NCBI RefSeq assembly: GCF_004684245.1
Contig: NZ_CP038452.1
Location: 2,342,796-2,406,795, forward strand
Length of the DNA: 64,000 nucleotides
Reading direction: 5' to 3'
DNA from: Thermus caldilimi
Lineage (GTDB): Bacteria; Deinococcota; Deinococci; Deinococcales; Thermaceae
Shown: positions 42,348 through 51,874 of the stretch, piece after piece
Numbering within the stretch: position 1 is the first letter of the stretch
How the letters are laid out: each line of letters begins with the position of its first letter
Program-made: the position numbers and the translations under genes
The notes under the pieces: generated by a model
Databases searched by the model: none
What the model was told of the DNA's origin: nothing
What the model saw: the letters and a program-made list of their open reading frames with translations, nothing else

Positions 42348-43315
42348 CAGGCCCCTCCCCAGGTGAGGACGGCCGCGGCCCAGGTGAGCCCAGCCCCGAA
42401 GGACACCAGAAGCACGTGGTCCCCTTCCCTTATGCGCCCTTCGTCCACCGCTTCCTTGAGGGCCAGGGGGATGGAGGCGGTGGAGGTGTTGCCGTAGCGG
42501 TCCACGTTCACCACCACCCGCTCCCAGGGAAGGCCCAGGCGCTCCCGGGCGGCGTCGATGATGCGGAGGTTCGCCTGGTGGGGCACGAAGACCTTGATGT
42601 CCTCCGGGGTGAGGCCGGCTTTTTCTATGGCCTCGAGGGTGGCGGTGTTCATCACCCGCACCGCGAACTTGAAGACCTCCCGCCCGTTCATGTAGAGGCG
42701 GTTGCGCATGGAGGTTCCATCGGGAAGTCTGGGGGCCACACAGGCGTGGTAGAGCTCCTTGGCCCCGGTGCCGTCGGCCCCCAGCACGAAGGAGCGGAAG
42801 CCGAAGCCCTCCCGCACCCTTCCCACCACCGCCGCTCCCCCGGCGTCCCCGAAGAGGACCGCGGTGGCCCGGTCGTTCCAGTCCAGGATCTTGGAGAGGG
42901 CCTCCGCCCCCACCACCAGGACCTTGCGGGCCAGGCCCGCCTCCACCAGGGCGTGGCCCTGGGCCAGGCCGTAAAGCCACCCGGGGCATCCCGCTAGAAG
43001 ATCGTAGGCGAAGGCGTTGAGACCGAAGCGGGCCTGCACCAAGGCGGCGGTGTCGGGGAAGAGGGCGTCGGGGGTGTTGGTGGCCACGATGACCCCGTCC
43101 ACCTCTTCCAGGGCCCCCGGGTGGCGCCTAAGCAGGTCCTCCACCGCCTTGAAGGCCAGGTCCGAGGTGTACTCGTCCTCGGCGGCGATGCGCCGTTCCC
43201 GGATGCCCGTGCGGGTCACGATCCACTCGTCCGAGGTGTCCAGGTAGGCCTCGAATTCCTCGTTCCTCATGACCCTCTCGGGGGCATAAGCCCCCAGGGC
43301 CAGGATGCCGCTCAT
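42347..43315 (-). CDS. fabH: 3-oxoacyl-ACP synthase III
   Basis: This 322-residue enzyme starts fatty acid synthesis by condensing an acyl-CoA primer with malonyl-ACP. Catalytic Cys, His and Asn are in LLAGCPGWLYGLAQG, VPHQANLRIID and GNTSTASIPLAL. ATG 43315 (MSGILALGAYAP) is preceded by GGGAGGTC. Its primer preference (branched acyl-CoA in Thermus) cannot be read from sequence. First gene of the fab operon. Confidence 0.95.
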   Translation of the reverse strand: MSGILALGAYAPERVMRNEEFEAYLDTSDEWIVTRTGIRERRIAAEDEYTSDLAFKAVEDLLRRHPGALEEVDGVIVATNTPDALFPDTAALVQARFGLNAFAYDLLAGCPGWLYGLAQGHALVEAGLARKVLVVGAEALSKILDWNDRATAVLFGDAGGAAVVGRVREGFGFRSFVLGADGTGAKELYHACVAPRLPDGTSMRNRLYMNGREVFKFAVRVMNTATLEAIEKAGLTPEDIKVFVPHQANLRIIDAARERLGLPWERVVVNVDRYGNTSTASIPLALKEAVDEGRIREGDHVLLVSFGAGLTWAAAVLTWGGA

Positions 43316-43339
43316 GCCTGACCTCCCGTCATGGGCTCC

Positions 43340-43345
43340 ACTATA
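43340..43345 (-). promoter_or_regulatory. -10 box of the fabH operon
   Basis: TATAGT on the minus strand lies 24 bases before the fabH ATG. The leader contains GGGAGGTC. The -35 region is not consensus and falls in the T-rich tail of the rpmF terminator. Confidence 0.5.
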
Positions 43346-43359
43346 CCGGCCCATGGCGC

Positions 43360-43388
43360 AAAAAGTTGAGACCCCGGAGGCCGGGGTC
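43360..43388 (-). terminator. Terminator after rpmF
   Basis: Arms GACCCCGG and CCGGGGTC make a perfect 8-bp stem with a 3-base loop. On the minus strand TCAACTTTTT follows. Confidence 0.75.
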
Positions 43389-43407
43389 CCTTAAGTCTTG
43401 ACCGGGT

Positions 43408-43590
43408 CTAGACTTCTAGAACCTTGCGCCCATCGTAGTAGCCGCACTCCGGGCAGACGGTGTGCGGGGGCTTCATCGCCTTGCACTCGGGGCAGGGGAC
43501 CAGGGTCGGGGGGGTCAGGGCATGGTGGCTCCTGCGGGCATCGCGCCGCGCCTTAGAGGTCTTCTTCTTGGGTACAGGGTGCTTGGCCAT
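43408..43590 (-). CDS. rpmF: Ribosomal protein L32
   Basis: The 60-residue protein starts at ATG 43590 ([17 protein letters not shown]). It keeps the zinc-ribbon cysteines CPEC and CPECGYY, the four-Cys form of L32. GGAGG stands 8 bases before the ATG. Its gene follows the DUF177 gene, the widespread yceD-rpmF pairing. Confidence 0.96.
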   Translation of the reverse strand: MAKHPVPKKKTSKARRDARRSHHALTPPTLVPCPECKAMKPPHTVCPECGYYDGRKVLEV

Positions 43591-43648
43591 CTCCAATCCT
43601 CCAGGGGGGCTTGGCCCCCGCTAAACCCCTGGTAGTATAGCAGACCTG

Positions 43649-44185
43649 CTAGAGTTCGGGAAGGAGGTCCTTAAGGCCGAGGAAGGGGTGGTGGGCCTCC
43701 GGCTCGTGGCCGCAGTCCACCAGGTTGCGATCCGCCCCGCAGACCGGGCAGAGGCCCTTGCACCCTTCCTCGCAGAGGACGGTGTAGGGCATCTCCGTCA
43801 CGAACGCCTCGGTGAGGAAGGGGAGAAGGTCCAGGTCGGGCTCGCCAAAGGCGTAGTACTCCTCCTCTTTCTCCTCGTGGAAAACCACCTCTTCTAGGCC
43901 TTGCTGGTAGCGGAGAAGGTGCTGGAAGTGGGCATGGATGGGGGTGGGGGTGGGCTTGAGGCAGCGGCGGCACTCCATGAGGACCACGCCCTCCACCTCG
44001 CCCGAAAGCCAATACTCGTTGCCGCCCACCGAAGAAACGGCCACCTTCCAGGAAGCCTCCCCCGCCAGGGGGAAGCGTTCCTCCCCCACCCAAAATGCTT
44101 CCCGCACCACGCCTGCGGCGCGGGCCGTACCTCCTTCCCGCAAGAGGCGGGCCAGGTTGATGCTTGCCACCTCGCGGTGTTCCAT
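43649..44185 (-). CDS. yceD: DUF177 (YceD) protein, 23S rRNA accumulation factor
   Basis: The 178-residue protein has the DUF177 core MECRRCLKP and, near the end, CEEGCKGLCPVCGADRNLVDC, a second cysteine cluster likely to bind zinc. YceD is needed for normal 23S rRNA levels in other bacteria and plants. The ATG follows TATACT by 7 bases, suggesting a leaderless start. It is transcribed ahead of rpmF. Confidence 0.85.
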   Translation of the reverse strand: MEHREVASINLARLLREGGTARAAGVVREAFWVGEERFPLAGEASWKVAVSSVGGNEYWLSGEVEGVVLMECRRCLKPTPTPIHAHFQHLLRYQQGLEEVVFHEEKEEEYYAFGEPDLDLLPFLTEAFVTEMPYTVLCEEGCKGLCPVCGADRNLVDCGHEPEAHHPFLGLKDLLPEL

Positions 44186-44192
44186 CCTTTTA

Positions 44193-44198
44193 AGTATA
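44193..44198 (-). promoter_or_regulatory. -10 box of yceD-rpmF (leaderless)
   Basis: TATACT on the minus strand is followed by TAAAAGG and the ATG at 44185, a 7-base gap. Confidence 0.55.
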
Positions 44199-44265
44199 GC
44201 GCCGAAAGCCCTTTCCTCCTAGGGGGTCGGCATAAAGTTCCCAAGCGGTGTATGGGGTTTTCTGC

Positions 44266-44271
44266 TAGCAT
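44266..44271 (+). promoter_or_regulatory. -10 box of the arginase gene (leaderless)
   Basis: TAGCAT is followed by GCCCCCC and the ATG at 44279. The spacing matches the other leaderless starts in the window. Confidence 0.4.
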
Positions 44272-44278
44272 GCCCCCC

Positions 44279-45160
44279 ATGGAGCGGGTGGTCATCCTGG
44301 GGGTGCCCATGGACTTGGGAGCAGGCCGGCGCGGGGTGGACATGGGGCCTTCCGCCTTGCGCTACGCCCGGCTTCTGGAGGAGCTCGAGGCCCTGGGTTG
44401 GGCGGTGGAGGACCTCGGGGACGTGCGGGTACCCGTGGCGGAAACCCTCAGGCGAAAAGGCTTGCGCTTGGGCGGGGAAAACTACTTGGAGGAGATCCGC
44501 CAGGTGGCCCTCGAGCTCAAGGAACGGCTCCGTTCCCTGCCGGATGGGGTGCTTCCCATCGTGCTGGGCGGGGACCATTCCCTGAGCATGGGTTCGGTGA
44601 GCGGGGTGGCTCGGGAGCCCTTGGGGGTGGTCTGGGTGGATGCTCATGGGGACTTCAACACCCCCGAAACCAGCCCTTCCGGCAACATCCACGGCATGCC
44701 CTTGGCGGTGCTTTGCGGGCTTGGGCACCCTCGCCTCACCGAGGCCTTTCAGGCAGTGGATCCCAAGAGGGTGGTCCTGGTGGGGGTGCGGAGCCTGGAC
44801 CCTGGGGAGAGGCGGCTTCTCAAGGAAGCGGGGGTTGCCGTCTACACCATGCACGAGGTGGACCGCCTGGGGGTGGCCAGGATCGCCGAGGAGGTTTTGG
44901 AGAGACTTGCGGGCTTGCCCCTCCACATCTCCCTGGACGCCGACGTCCTGGACCCCACCCTGGCTCCCGGGGTGGGGACCCCCGTGCCCGGTGGCCTTTC
45001 CTATCGGGAGGCCCACTTGCTCATGGAGATCCTGGCCCAGTCGGGCCGGGTGCGGAGCCTGGACCTGGTGGAGGTGAACCCTATTCTGGACGAGCGTAAC
45101 CGCACCGCGGAGATGATGGTGGGGTTGGCCTCGAGCCTCCTGGGCAAGCGTATTCTTTAA
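44279..45160 (+). CDS. rocF: Arginase
   Basis: The 293-residue binuclear manganese ureohydrolase has all ligand motifs: GGDHS, VDAHGDFN and SLDADVLDP, plus the arginase-type SGNIHGMPLA and the terminal EVNPILDERNRTAEM. The SGNIHGM and GVGTPVPGGL strings favour arginase over agmatinase. It splits arginine to ornithine and urea. The start is ATG 44279; an earlier open frame overlaps yceD antisense and is not used. The gene stands alone and is divergent from yceD. Confidence 0.9.
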   Translation: MERVVILGVPMDLGAGRRGVDMGPSALRYARLLEELEALGWAVEDLGDVRVPVAETLRRKGLRLGGENYLEEIRQVALELKERLRSLPDGVLPIVLGGDHSLSMGSVSGVAREPLGVVWVDAHGDFNTPETSPSGNIHGMPLAVLCGLGHPRLTEAFQAVDPKRVVLVGVRSLDPGERRLLKEAGVAVYTMHEVDRLGVARIAEEVLERLAGLPLHISLDADVLDPTLAPGVGTPVPGGLSYREAHLLMEILAQSGRVRSLDLVEVNPILDERNRTAEMMVGLASSLLGKRIL

Positions 45161-45163
45161 GGA

Positions 45164-45192
45164 TTGACGCCAAGGTTTGCACTGTCTAGAGT
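45164..45192 (+). promoter_or_regulatory. SigA promoter ahead of the broken secreted-protein gene
   Basis: TTGACG (45164-45169) and TAGAGT (45187-45192) are exactly 17 bases apart, and the ATG at 45199 begins 6 bases beyond. It is one of the cleaner promoters in the window and argues that 45199 is a genuine gene start. Confidence 0.7.
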
Positions 45193-45198
45193 ATCCCC

Positions 45199-45546
45199 AT
45201 GAAAGCTCGCTGGTGGGTGGGGATCCTTCTCCGCTGCCATGGCTAAGCAGCTGGAGAAGGCCCAGGACAACCCTTTTGCGGCTTTGGGTCGCTCTTTGCC
45301 GGGAGCTTGATCCAGGCCTGGGTGGATGCCCTGCTTACGCTTGAGGGTCGTGCCAGCTTGGGCACGGGGAAAGACCCCGAGGAGGCCAGTCTGGAGGAGG
45401 TACGCCAATGGCGGCTCAAACGGCAGGGGCTTTCACGGGTTTTTGTTTACCGTGGGGTTTACCATGGGAATGACCGGCAAACCTGTTTGGTGATGGAGCG
45501 CCAGGGGTTAAGGTGGCGGGTGGTACGGATGGCGCTTAACCCCTAG
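45199..45546 (+). pseudogene. Small secreted-protein gene with two compensating frameshifts
   Basis: ATG 45199 reads MKARWWVGILL, the start of a signal-like segment, and stops at 45244. The next frame carries AKQLEKAQDNPFAALG until about 45285, then the first frame resumes (GSLFAGSLIQAWVDALLTL) to a stop at 45546. The three pieces read as one protein of about 115 residues with a C-terminal beta-rich part (RVFVYRGVYHGNDRQ, RWRVVRMALNP). No family was recognised. Alternatively only the last 79 residues are translated. The 3' end overlaps the next gene on the other strand by 11 bases. Confidence 0.5.
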
Positions 45547-45918
45547 CCTGGCTCCGCAGGTACCGTCCTAGCTTCTGCCCCCCATGGAAGGTCAGGGCGA
45601 GGCTTTCCCAGGGAGGTTCCTTCTTGCGGTGAAGAAGGGGGTCCAGGGCCTCCCTGGCCCACTCGCTCACCAGTACGGGGAAGTCCAGCCCCGTTTCCAG
45701 GAAGTACTCCTCCGCCTCCCGCCAGGCTCCCTCGCTCCGGCGAAAGAAGGCGGAAAAATCCTTGGGCGCAGGGGCTTCCGGCCAGAGGAAGCCGCTCACC
45801 ACCCCTAGGAGCCAGGCCCCCCGGAGGTCCTTGGGCAGGGCCTGGGCCCCCGGGCCACGTAGCCCAGGGGATCCTTGTGCAAAAGCTCCCGCGGCAGATG
45901 GGCCAGGGGGTCCTCCAT
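45536..45918 (-). pseudogene. Small uncharacterised gene with a frameshift
   Basis: ATG 45918 (MEDPLAHLPRELLHKDPLGY) follows a TACACT box by 6 bases. The frame breaks at the C-run 45847-45851. One added G on the coding strand joins it to AQALPKDLRGAWLLGVVSGFLWP and on to the stop at 45536, giving about 127 residues. The product looks helical and soluble with conserved-looking aromatic positions. I do not recognise a family. It lies downstream of the nuo operon terminator. Confidence 0.5.
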
Positions 45919-45944
45919 GCTTTGAGTGTAAACCTGAGGTGGGG

Positions 45945-45985
45945 AAAAAAACGGGCCCCGGGGTACCTTCCGTGCCCCAGGGCCC
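45945..45985 (-). terminator. Terminator of the nuo operon
   Basis: On the minus strand GGGCCC.GGGG pairs with CCCC.GGGCCC around an 11-base loop, then GTTTTTTT follows. It begins 17 bases after the nuoN stop and is the strongest intrinsic terminator in the respiratory region. Confidence 0.85.
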
Positions 45986-46002
45986 GAAAGAAGGCCCCGG
46001 GC

Positions 46003-47283
46003 TTAGCCCGCGGCCAGGGCGGGGAGGACCGCTCCAGGGATAAGGCCCAGCAGGAGGAGGAGAAGGGCCACTCCCAGGGCCACGCTCCGGGCCAAGGGAC
46101 GGGGGTGGGCCTCGGCTGCCCCCTTCTGGAACACCGCCAAGCCCAGGGCCAGGTAGTAGTAGGCGCTTACGGCGCTGGTGACCAGGGCCAGGACCAGTAG
46201 TCCCCACGCCCCCGCCTTGGCGGCTTCGCTGAAGACCAGGTACTTGCCCCAGAACCCCGCCAAGGGGGGCAGGCCCAGAAGGGAGAGGGAGGAGACGAAG
46301 AGGCCAAGGCCCAGGAGGGGGTCTTGGTGGAAGAGGCCTTTTACCCTCTCCAGGGGCACGCGGTCGGGGGAGACCTCCGAAAGCACGGCGAAGGCCAGCC
46401 CCGTGGCCAGGACGTAGGTGAGGAGGTAGAAGCCCAGGGCCTGCAAGTTCCCCGTGTAAAGGGCCAAGGCCATGTACCCCGCATGGGCGATGGAGGAGTA
46501 GGCGAGAAGCCTTTTGGCCTCCTTTTGCGTGAGGGCGGCGAGGTTCCCGATCAAAACCGAGAGGGCGATGAGGAGAGAAAGGGCCTCGGGCGCTCCAGGC
46601 GTCACCACCCGCAGGAGGGCGGCGAAGGCCGCGGCCTTCACCCCCGTGGCCATGAAGAGCACCACCGGCGTGGGGCTACCCTGGTAGACATCCGGGGTCC
46701 AGAAGTGGAAGGGGGCTAGGGCCACCTTGAAGCCAAGCCCCACCAAAAGGAGGCCCAGGGCCAAGGCGTAAAGCGGACCTTCGCCAGGGGTTCCCGCCAG
46801 CAGGCTTCCCGTGGCCCCGTAGTGGAGGGCGGTGCCGTAGAGGAAGAAGGCGGCCGCCAGGGCCCCCAGAAGGAAGTACTTCAAGGCGGCTTCCAGGCCT
46901 TCTCCCCGCCGCCAGGTGGCCAGGGCGTAAAGGGGCAGGGAGAGGGCCTCGAGGGCCACCAGCATCAGGATGAGGTTCTTGGTGGAGGCGAGAAGGTGCA
47001 TGCCCAGGGCGGCGTAGAGGACCAGGAGGTAGAACTCAAACCGCCGGGTGCGCACCAGCCCCACGGTCCAGAGAGCTCCCAAAAGGGCGAGCAGGGTGAA
47101 GACCTGGGAGATGCCGTCCACCTGGTACGGGCCAAAGGCGAAGGGCTTTCCCCAGGTGAAGAGGAGGGAGAGCAGGGCCAGGGAGAGCCCCAGGATGGTG
47201 AGGCGCTTGAAAAGGGGCACGGAAACGAAGAAGCCCACAAGGGTGAGGGCTACGGCAAAGGAGCTCAGCACCAGAAGGGTCAT
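46003..47283 (-). CDS. nuoN: NADH-quinone oxidoreductase subunit N (Nqo14)
   Basis: The 426-residue antiporter-like membrane subunit is one of three proton-pumping modules of complex I. About 14 helices are visible; the key lysines occur in LGFKVALAPFHFWTPDVYQG and AKRLLAYSSIAHAGYM. Length equals Thermus Nqo14. Its ATG overlaps the nuoM stop by 4 bases; it is the last gene of the operon. Confidence 0.96.
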   Translation of the reverse strand: MTLLVLSSFAVALTLVGFFVSVPLFKRLTILGLSLALLSLLFTWGKPFAFGPYQVDGISQVFTLLALLGALWTVGLVRTRRFEFYLLVLYAALGMHLLASTKNLILMLVALEALSLPLYALATWRRGEGLEAALKYFLLGALAAAFFLYGTALHYGATGSLLAGTPGEGPLYALALGLLLVGLGFKVALAPFHFWTPDVYQGSPTPVVLFMATGVKAAAFAALLRVVTPGAPEALSLLIALSVLIGNLAALTQKEAKRLLAYSSIAHAGYMALALYTGNLQALGFYLLTYVLATGLAFAVLSEVSPDRVPLERVKGLFHQDPLLGLGLFVSSLSLLGLPPLAGFWGKYLVFSEAAKAGAWGLLVLALVTSAVSAYYYLALGLAVFQKGAAEAHPRPLARSVALGVALLLLLLGLIPGAVLPALAAG

Positions 47284-48689
47284 GCGCCACCTCCAAGGAT
47301 CTTGGCGAAGGCCTCCGCCAGGGGCTCAAGGCCTTTTACGAAGAACCCGGGGAAGACCCCCATGAGGACCAAAGCGGCCACCGCCAGGAAGGCGAAAGGC
47401 CATTCCGCTCCCTTGAGGTCCTCCGCTCCCCTTTGGCCTTCCTCCCAGAAGACCTTCTGGAAGGCGGTAAGGGCGTAGGCGGCCCCGGCAATCACCGAGA
47501 GGAAGGCGATGGCGGTGAGCCAGGGGCTGGCCTTGTAGGCGCCGAGGAGGGTCATAAGCTCCCCGGGGAAGCCGGAAAGCCCGGGAAGCCCCACCATGGC
47601 CAGGAAGAGGAAGAGGGCCAGGGCGGCTAGGCCAGGGGCGCTCGCCGCCAGGCCCCGGTAGCGGCCGATCTCCAGGGTGTGGAGGCGCTCGTAAAGCCTG
47701 CCTGCCAGGAGGAAGAGGCCCCCCGTGTAGACGCCGCTCGCCGCCAGGAGGTAAAGCCCGCCCAAGGCCCCTTCCGGGGTCCCGGAGAAGACCCCCAAGG
47801 CCGCCACCCCCATGTGGGAGACCCCGGCGTAGGCCAATAGACTCTTGAAGTCCTTGGCGGAGAAGGCCACCCAGGCCCCGTAGAGGGCGGAGAGGGCCGC
47901 CAGGAAGAGGAGAAGCCCCTGAAGCTCATAGAAGCCTTCCGGGGCCAAGGGGATGGCGAAGCGGAAGAAGGCGAAGACCCCCACCTTGTAGAGGGTGCCC
48001 AGGGCGTCCGCCAGGCCCGAGGGGTGGTTTTCCTGGTGGAAGAGGGGGAGCCAGGCGTGCACGGGGAAGAGGGGGGTCTTGACGGCGAAGGCCAGGGCGA
48101 AGCCCAGGAAGACCCAGAAGGCCGCCTGTCCCTTCACCGGGTGGGCCAGGAGGTCCTCGAGGAGGAAGGTGGGGCTACCCCCTAACGCCTTCACCGCCAG
48201 GATGGCGGCCAACATGGGTAAGGAGCCCGCTAGGGTGAAGAGGAGGAAGGTGTAGATGGCCCTAAGCCGCCTTTCCCCGCCGTAGAAGAAGAGCATGAGG
48301 AGGGCAGGGATTAGGGCCGCTTCGAAGAAGAGGTAGAAGACCAAGAGGTCCCGGGCGGCGAAAAGCCCCAGGAGGAGGCCCTCCATGAGCAGGGCCAGCC
48401 CCAAAAACCGCCCCTCCGCCTGGGCCACCAGGGCCCCCAGGAAGACGGTGAGGCCGATGGTGAGGAAGAAGAGGGCGGAAAGGCCATCCAAGCCGAAGGC
48501 CCAGTAGACCCCGGCCCCCGGCAACAGGGGGGCCTGGACCCCGTGGGCCACCCCGCCCGGGTGGGAGAGGAAGAGGTAGAGGTTTAAAAGAAAGCTCAGG
48601 CCCGCTCCCAAGACCCCAAGGGCGCGGGGAAGGCCCAGGAGGAGGAGAAGGCCGAAGAGGATGGGTAGGAGGATCGCCAGGACTACCAC
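47280..48689 (-). CDS. nuoM: NADH-quinone oxidoreductase subunit M (Nqo13)
   Basis: The 469-residue antiporter-like subunit starts at GTG 48689. Conserved stretches are [19 protein letters not shown] (catalytic Glu), [19 protein letters not shown] and [16 protein letters not shown]. It sits between NuoL and NuoN in the membrane arm. The length matches Thermus Nqo13. Confidence 0.96.
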   Translation of the reverse strand: MVVLAILLPILFGLLLLLGLPRALGVLGAGLSFLLNLYLFLSHPGGVAHGVQAPLLPGAGVYWAFGLDGLSALFFLTIGLTVFLGALVAQAEGRFLGLALLMEGLLLGLFAARDLLVFYLFFEAALIPALLMLFFYGGERRLRAIYTFLLFTLAGSLPMLAAILAVKALGGSPTFLLEDLLAHPVKGQAAFWVFLGFALAFAVKTPLFPVHAWLPLFHQENHPSGLADALGTLYKVGVFAFFRFAIPLAPEGFYELQGLLLFLAALSALYGAWVAFSAKDFKSLLAYAGVSHMGVAALGVFSGTPEGALGGLYLLAASGVYTGGLFLLAGRLYERLHTLEIGRYRGLAASAPGLAALALFLFLAMVGLPGLSGFPGELMTLLGAYKASPWLTAIAFLSVIAGAAYALTAFQKVFWEEGQRGAEDLKGAEWPFAFLAVAALVLMGVFPGFFVKGLEPLAEAFAKILGGGA

Positions 48690-50509
48690 CGCATCACCCC
48701 CAGCAACACCAGAACGCCCAGCACGAAAAGCAGGGCATAGACCCTTAGATAGCCGGTCTGCAGGCGGGCAATACCCTGTCCCAGGGTCCGCACCGTCCCG
48801 CCCAGGCCAAAGTAGCCGCGAAGGAGGCTGCCGTCCCCGTAGAAGAGGGCTTCCGCTAAGGCCTTCAAGGGGTTGACGAGGAGGGCGTTGTAGACCCGAT
48901 CCATGTAGAAGCCTTCCCGGCTCCAGGCCTCAAAGGCCAGGTACCAGGCGGGAAGGGCCTTGCGCTGGAAGAAGGTGTAGCCTACCCAGAGCCCCAGGAG
49001 GGCCACCGCCCCCGAGAGGGCGATGAGGCCCCACTCCGCTCCCAGGGAGGGGTGGTGGGCTTCCACCTCTGCCAGGGCGGGCTTCAGGAAAGGCTCCAGC
49101 AGGTTGGGCAAGGGATGGGGCAGGGCCAGGTACCCCGCCAGCACCGAGCCCAGGGCCAGGAGGTGGTTGGGCCAAAGCATCACCGCAGGAGCCTCGTGGG
49201 GGTGATGGTGGTGGCCCCGCTCCTCGCCCAGGAAGACCAGGACAAACCAGCGCATGGCGTACATGGCGGTGAGGACCGCCACGAGGAGCGCCCCCAGGTA
49301 GAAGCCGAGGCTGCCGAAGGGGTAGGTGAGGGTGGCGGTGAGGATGGCGTCCTTGGACCAGAAGCCGGAGAGGAGGGGAAGGCCCCCTAAGGCCAGGGCC
49401 CCGATGAGCCCGTGCCAGCGGGTATAGGGCAGGTGTTTCCAGAGCCCGCCCATCTTCCGCACGTCCTGCTCCCCGCCCAGGGCATGGATCACGCTGCCCG
49501 AGGCCAGGAAGAGGAGGGCCTTGAAGAAGGCGTGGGTGAAGACGTGGAAAAGGGCCACCCAGTAGGCTCCCACCCCGGCGGCCAGGAACATGTAGCCCAG
49601 CTGGCTGATGGTCGAGTAGGCCACAATCCTTTTGATGTCGTTCTGGCCAAAAGCGGAAAGAGCCCCGTAGGCCGCGGTGAGGAGGCCGATGACGGCGATG
49701 GTGTAGGAAACATCGGGAAGGTTAGCGTAGAGGAAGGAGCTACGGGCAATGAGGTAAACCCCGGCGGTCACCATGGTGGCCGCGTGGATCAGGGCGGAAA
49801 CGGGGGTGGGGCCGGCCATGGCGTCGGGAAGCCAGACCATGAGGGGCACCTGGGCGCTTTTCCCCACCGCCCCTAGGAAGAGGAGGAGGCCCGCCAGGGC
49901 CAGGAGGCTGGGGTTCTTCAAGGGGCCTTCCAGAGCCTCCTTGAGCTCGCTGATGGAGAGGGTGCCGTAAAGGGCCCAGAGGATGGCCATGCCCAGCAGG
50001 AAGCCCAGGTCGCCGATCCGGTTCACGATGAAAGCCTTGCGGGCGGAATCCGCGTACTGGGCGTTTTGATACCAGAAGCCGATGAGAAGGAAGCTGGCCA
50101 GGCCCACCCCCTCCCAGCCGATAAACATCACCGGGTAGCTGTCGGCCAGGACCAGGGTGAGCATCATGGCGATGAAGAAGTTGAAATAGGCGAAAAAGCG
50201 GCTATTGCCCGCATCCCCGGCCATGTAGCCGATGGCGTACACGTGGATGAGGAACCCCACCCCAGTGACGATGATCAGCATGAAGCCGGAGAGGTTGTCC
50301 AGAACGAGGCTAAAGGGGATCCCGGGAAGCCACTCCGCCTGGAAGCGGCCCCCGCCTTGGGCGAGGAGGCCTACCCCCAGGAGGAAGGAGGCCAGGACCA
50401 AAGCCGAGGCCAGGACCCCGGGCAGGGGTTCCTTAAGCTTTTTGCCGAAAAGCCCCAGAAGGGCAAAGCCCAAGAGGGGAAAGAGGATGGTCAGAAGGAG
50501 CATGTTCAC
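48683..50509 (-). CDS. nuoL: NADH-quinone oxidoreductase subunit L (Nqo12)
   Basis: This distal antiporter-like subunit has the long C-terminal lateral helix. Marks are [52 protein letters not shown] and [20 protein letters not shown] 50509 (GTGA overlap with nuoK) gives 608 residues; ATG 50503 gives 606, the Thermus Nqo12 length I recall, and may be the true start. A His-rich loop ([11 protein letters not shown]) connects late helices. Confidence 0.96.
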   Translation of the reverse strand: MNMLLLTILFPLLGFALLGLFGKKLKEPLPGVLASALVLASFLLGVGLLAQGGGRFQAEWLPGIPFSLVLDNLSGFMLIIVTGVGFLIHVYAIGYMAGDAGNSRFFAYFNFFIAMMLTLVLADSYPVMFIGWEGVGLASFLLIGFWYQNAQYADSARKAFIVNRIGDLGFLLGMAILWALYGTLSISELKEALEGPLKNPSLLALAGLLLFLGAVGKSAQVPLMVWLPDAMAGPTPVSALIHAATMVTAGVYLIARSSFLYANLPDVSYTIAVIGLLTAAYGALSAFGQNDIKRIVAYSTISQLGYMFLAAGVGAYWVALFHVFTHAFFKALLFLASGSVIHALGGEQDVRKMGGLWKHLPYTRWHGLIGALALGGLPLLSGFWSKDAILTATLTYPFGSLGFYLGALLVAVLTAMYAMRWFVLVFLGEERGHHHHPHEAPAVMLWPNHLLALGSVLAGYLALPHPLPNLLEPFLKPALAEVEAHHPSLGAEWGLIALSGAVALLGLWVGYTFFQRKALPAWYLAFEAWSREGFYMDRVYNALLVNPLKALAEALFYGDGSLLRGYFGLGGTVRTLGQGIARLQTGYLRVYALLFVLGVLVLLGVMRW

Positions 50510-50793
50510 CCCCTAAGCTCCGAGAGGTCGTCCACCGCGGTGCTCTCCCGCTGGCGGAAGATGGCCACGATGAGGCCCAGACCCACCGCCACCTCGGCGG
50601 CGGCGATGGCGATGACCATGAGGGCGGCCACCTGGCCTTCCAGGCCAAAGGCCCGGGCGAAGCCCACCAGGGAGAGGTTGGCGGCGTTCAGCATGAGCTC
50701 GATGGAGAGAAAGACCAGGATGGCGGTCCTGCGGGTCAAAACCCCATAGACCCCCAGGGCGAAGAGGAGGGCCGAGGCAAACAGGTAGCTCAC
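50506..50793 (-). CDS. nuoK: NADH-quinone oxidoreductase subunit K (Nqo11)
   Basis: The 95-residue, three-helix subunit carries the conserved membrane glutamates in [12 protein letters not shown] and [14 protein letters not shown] start; overlaps nuoJ and nuoL by 4 bases each. It forms part of the E-channel proton path. Confidence 0.95.
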   Translation of the reverse strand: MSYLFASALLFALGVYGVLTRRTAILVFLSIELMLNAANLSLVGFARAFGLEGQVAALMVIAIAAAEVAVGLGLIVAIFRQRESTAVDDLSELRG

Positions 50794-51329
50794 CGCACCA
50801 CCTCCTTTTCCTCCTTGCGCTCCTCAGGGCGCAGGGCGTCCAGGGGGCGGGCAGGTTGCACCAGGGCCACCGCCACCACCGTGGCCGCCATGAGGAGGAA
50901 GCCCACCGTCAGGAGGACAAAGAGCCAGTCCCCGTACAGGAGGGGCCCGAGGGCCTGGGGCAGGCCCCCCTTCAGGTCCTGGGTGAAGGCTAGGTTTAGC
51001 CCCCAAAGCCCCGAGAGGAGGACCAGGGCCACCCCCAGGGCCAGGAGGGCAGCCAGGGGACGGCTTCGCACCAAGGGGTCGAAGCCCACCTCACCTTGGG
51101 CGGCATAGAGGAGCATGATCACGAAGAGGAAGAGGACCACGATGGCCCCGGCGTACACGATGATCTGGATGAAGCCCAGGAAGCGGGCCTCGAGGGCCAC
51201 GTAGATCCCGGCCAGGATCAGGAAGTTCCCGATGAGGGCCAAGGCGGCGTGGATGGCGTTTTTCAAGGTGACCACCAGGACCCCGGTGAAAAGGAGGAGC
51301 AGGAGGGCTAGGGCTTCCCAGGGGGTCAT
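50790..51329 (-). CDS. nuoJ: NADH-quinone oxidoreductase subunit J (Nqo10)
   Basis: The 179-residue subunit has five helices. The third contains the pi-bulge region [20 protein letters not shown] with the conserved Tyr. It overlaps nuoI and nuoK by 4 bases, so translation is chained. Confidence 0.95.
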   Translation of the reverse strand: MTPWEALALLLLLFTGVLVVTLKNAIHAALALIGNFLILAGIYVALEARFLGFIQIIVYAGAIVVLFLFVIMLLYAAQGEVGFDPLVRSRPLAALLALGVALVLLSGLWGLNLAFTQDLKGGLPQALGPLLYGDWLFVLLTVGFLLMAATVVAVALVQPARPLDALRPEERKEEKEVVR

Positions 51330-51874
51330 TTTTTGCCTCCTTTTGTGGGGGCTTTAAACCCCTCCAGCTCCGGGCGGACGTAGGGCACCACGTAGCCGGG
51401 CTTCACGGGCTTGCCGGTGATCTTGGCCTCGCGGCGCTGGGGCTTCGTGCCCACCACATCCACCAGCATGTCCTCCTTGCCGTAGATGAGGTCGGAGTAC
51501 TCGTAGTCGGCCATCTCGAAGTCGTAGCCCAGCACGATGGCCCCGGTGGGGCAGGCTTCCTCGCAGAGCCCGCAGAAGATGCACCGGAGCATGTTGATCT
51601 CGTAGACCTTGGCGTAGCGCTCCCCTGCGGACACCGGGTTCTCCGGATCGTTTTCCGCCGGCTCCACATAGATGGCGTAGGCGGGGCAGGCGGCCGCGCA
51701 CAGGGAGCAGCCGATGCACTTCTCCAGGCCGTTGGGGTGGCGGGTGAGCACGTGGCGGCCGTGGAAGCGGGGCTTGAGGGCCACGGGGGCATCGGGATAG
51801 GGAACGGTCACCGGCTTGGAGAAGAGGTACTTGAGGGTGATGCCGAGGCTTTGGGCCAGGGCCTTTAGGGTCAT
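51326..51874 (-). CDS. nuoI: NADH-quinone oxidoreductase subunit I (Nqo9), 2x[4Fe-4S]
   Basis: The 182-residue ferredoxin-like subunit holds clusters N6a and N6b with two CxxCxxCxxxCP motifs: [12 protein letters not shown] and [12 protein letters not shown]. It passes electrons to N2 near the quinone site. 4-base overlaps join it to nuoH and nuoJ. Confidence 0.97.
   Translation of the reverse strand: MTLKALAQSLGITLKYLFSKPVTVPYPDAPVALKPRFHGRHVLTRHPNGLEKCIGCSLCAAACPAYAIYVEPAENDPENPVSAGERYAKVYEINMLRCIFCGLCEEACPTGAIVLGYDFEMADYEYSDLIYGKEDMLVDVVGTKPQRREAKITGKPVKPGYVVPYVRPELEGFKAPTKGGKK

Noticed and set aside
41424-42989. A 521-codon open frame on the minus strand
   Set aside because: Only the C-terminal 307 codons are FabD; the upstream part overlaps fabH out of frame and is a G+C-rich shadow.
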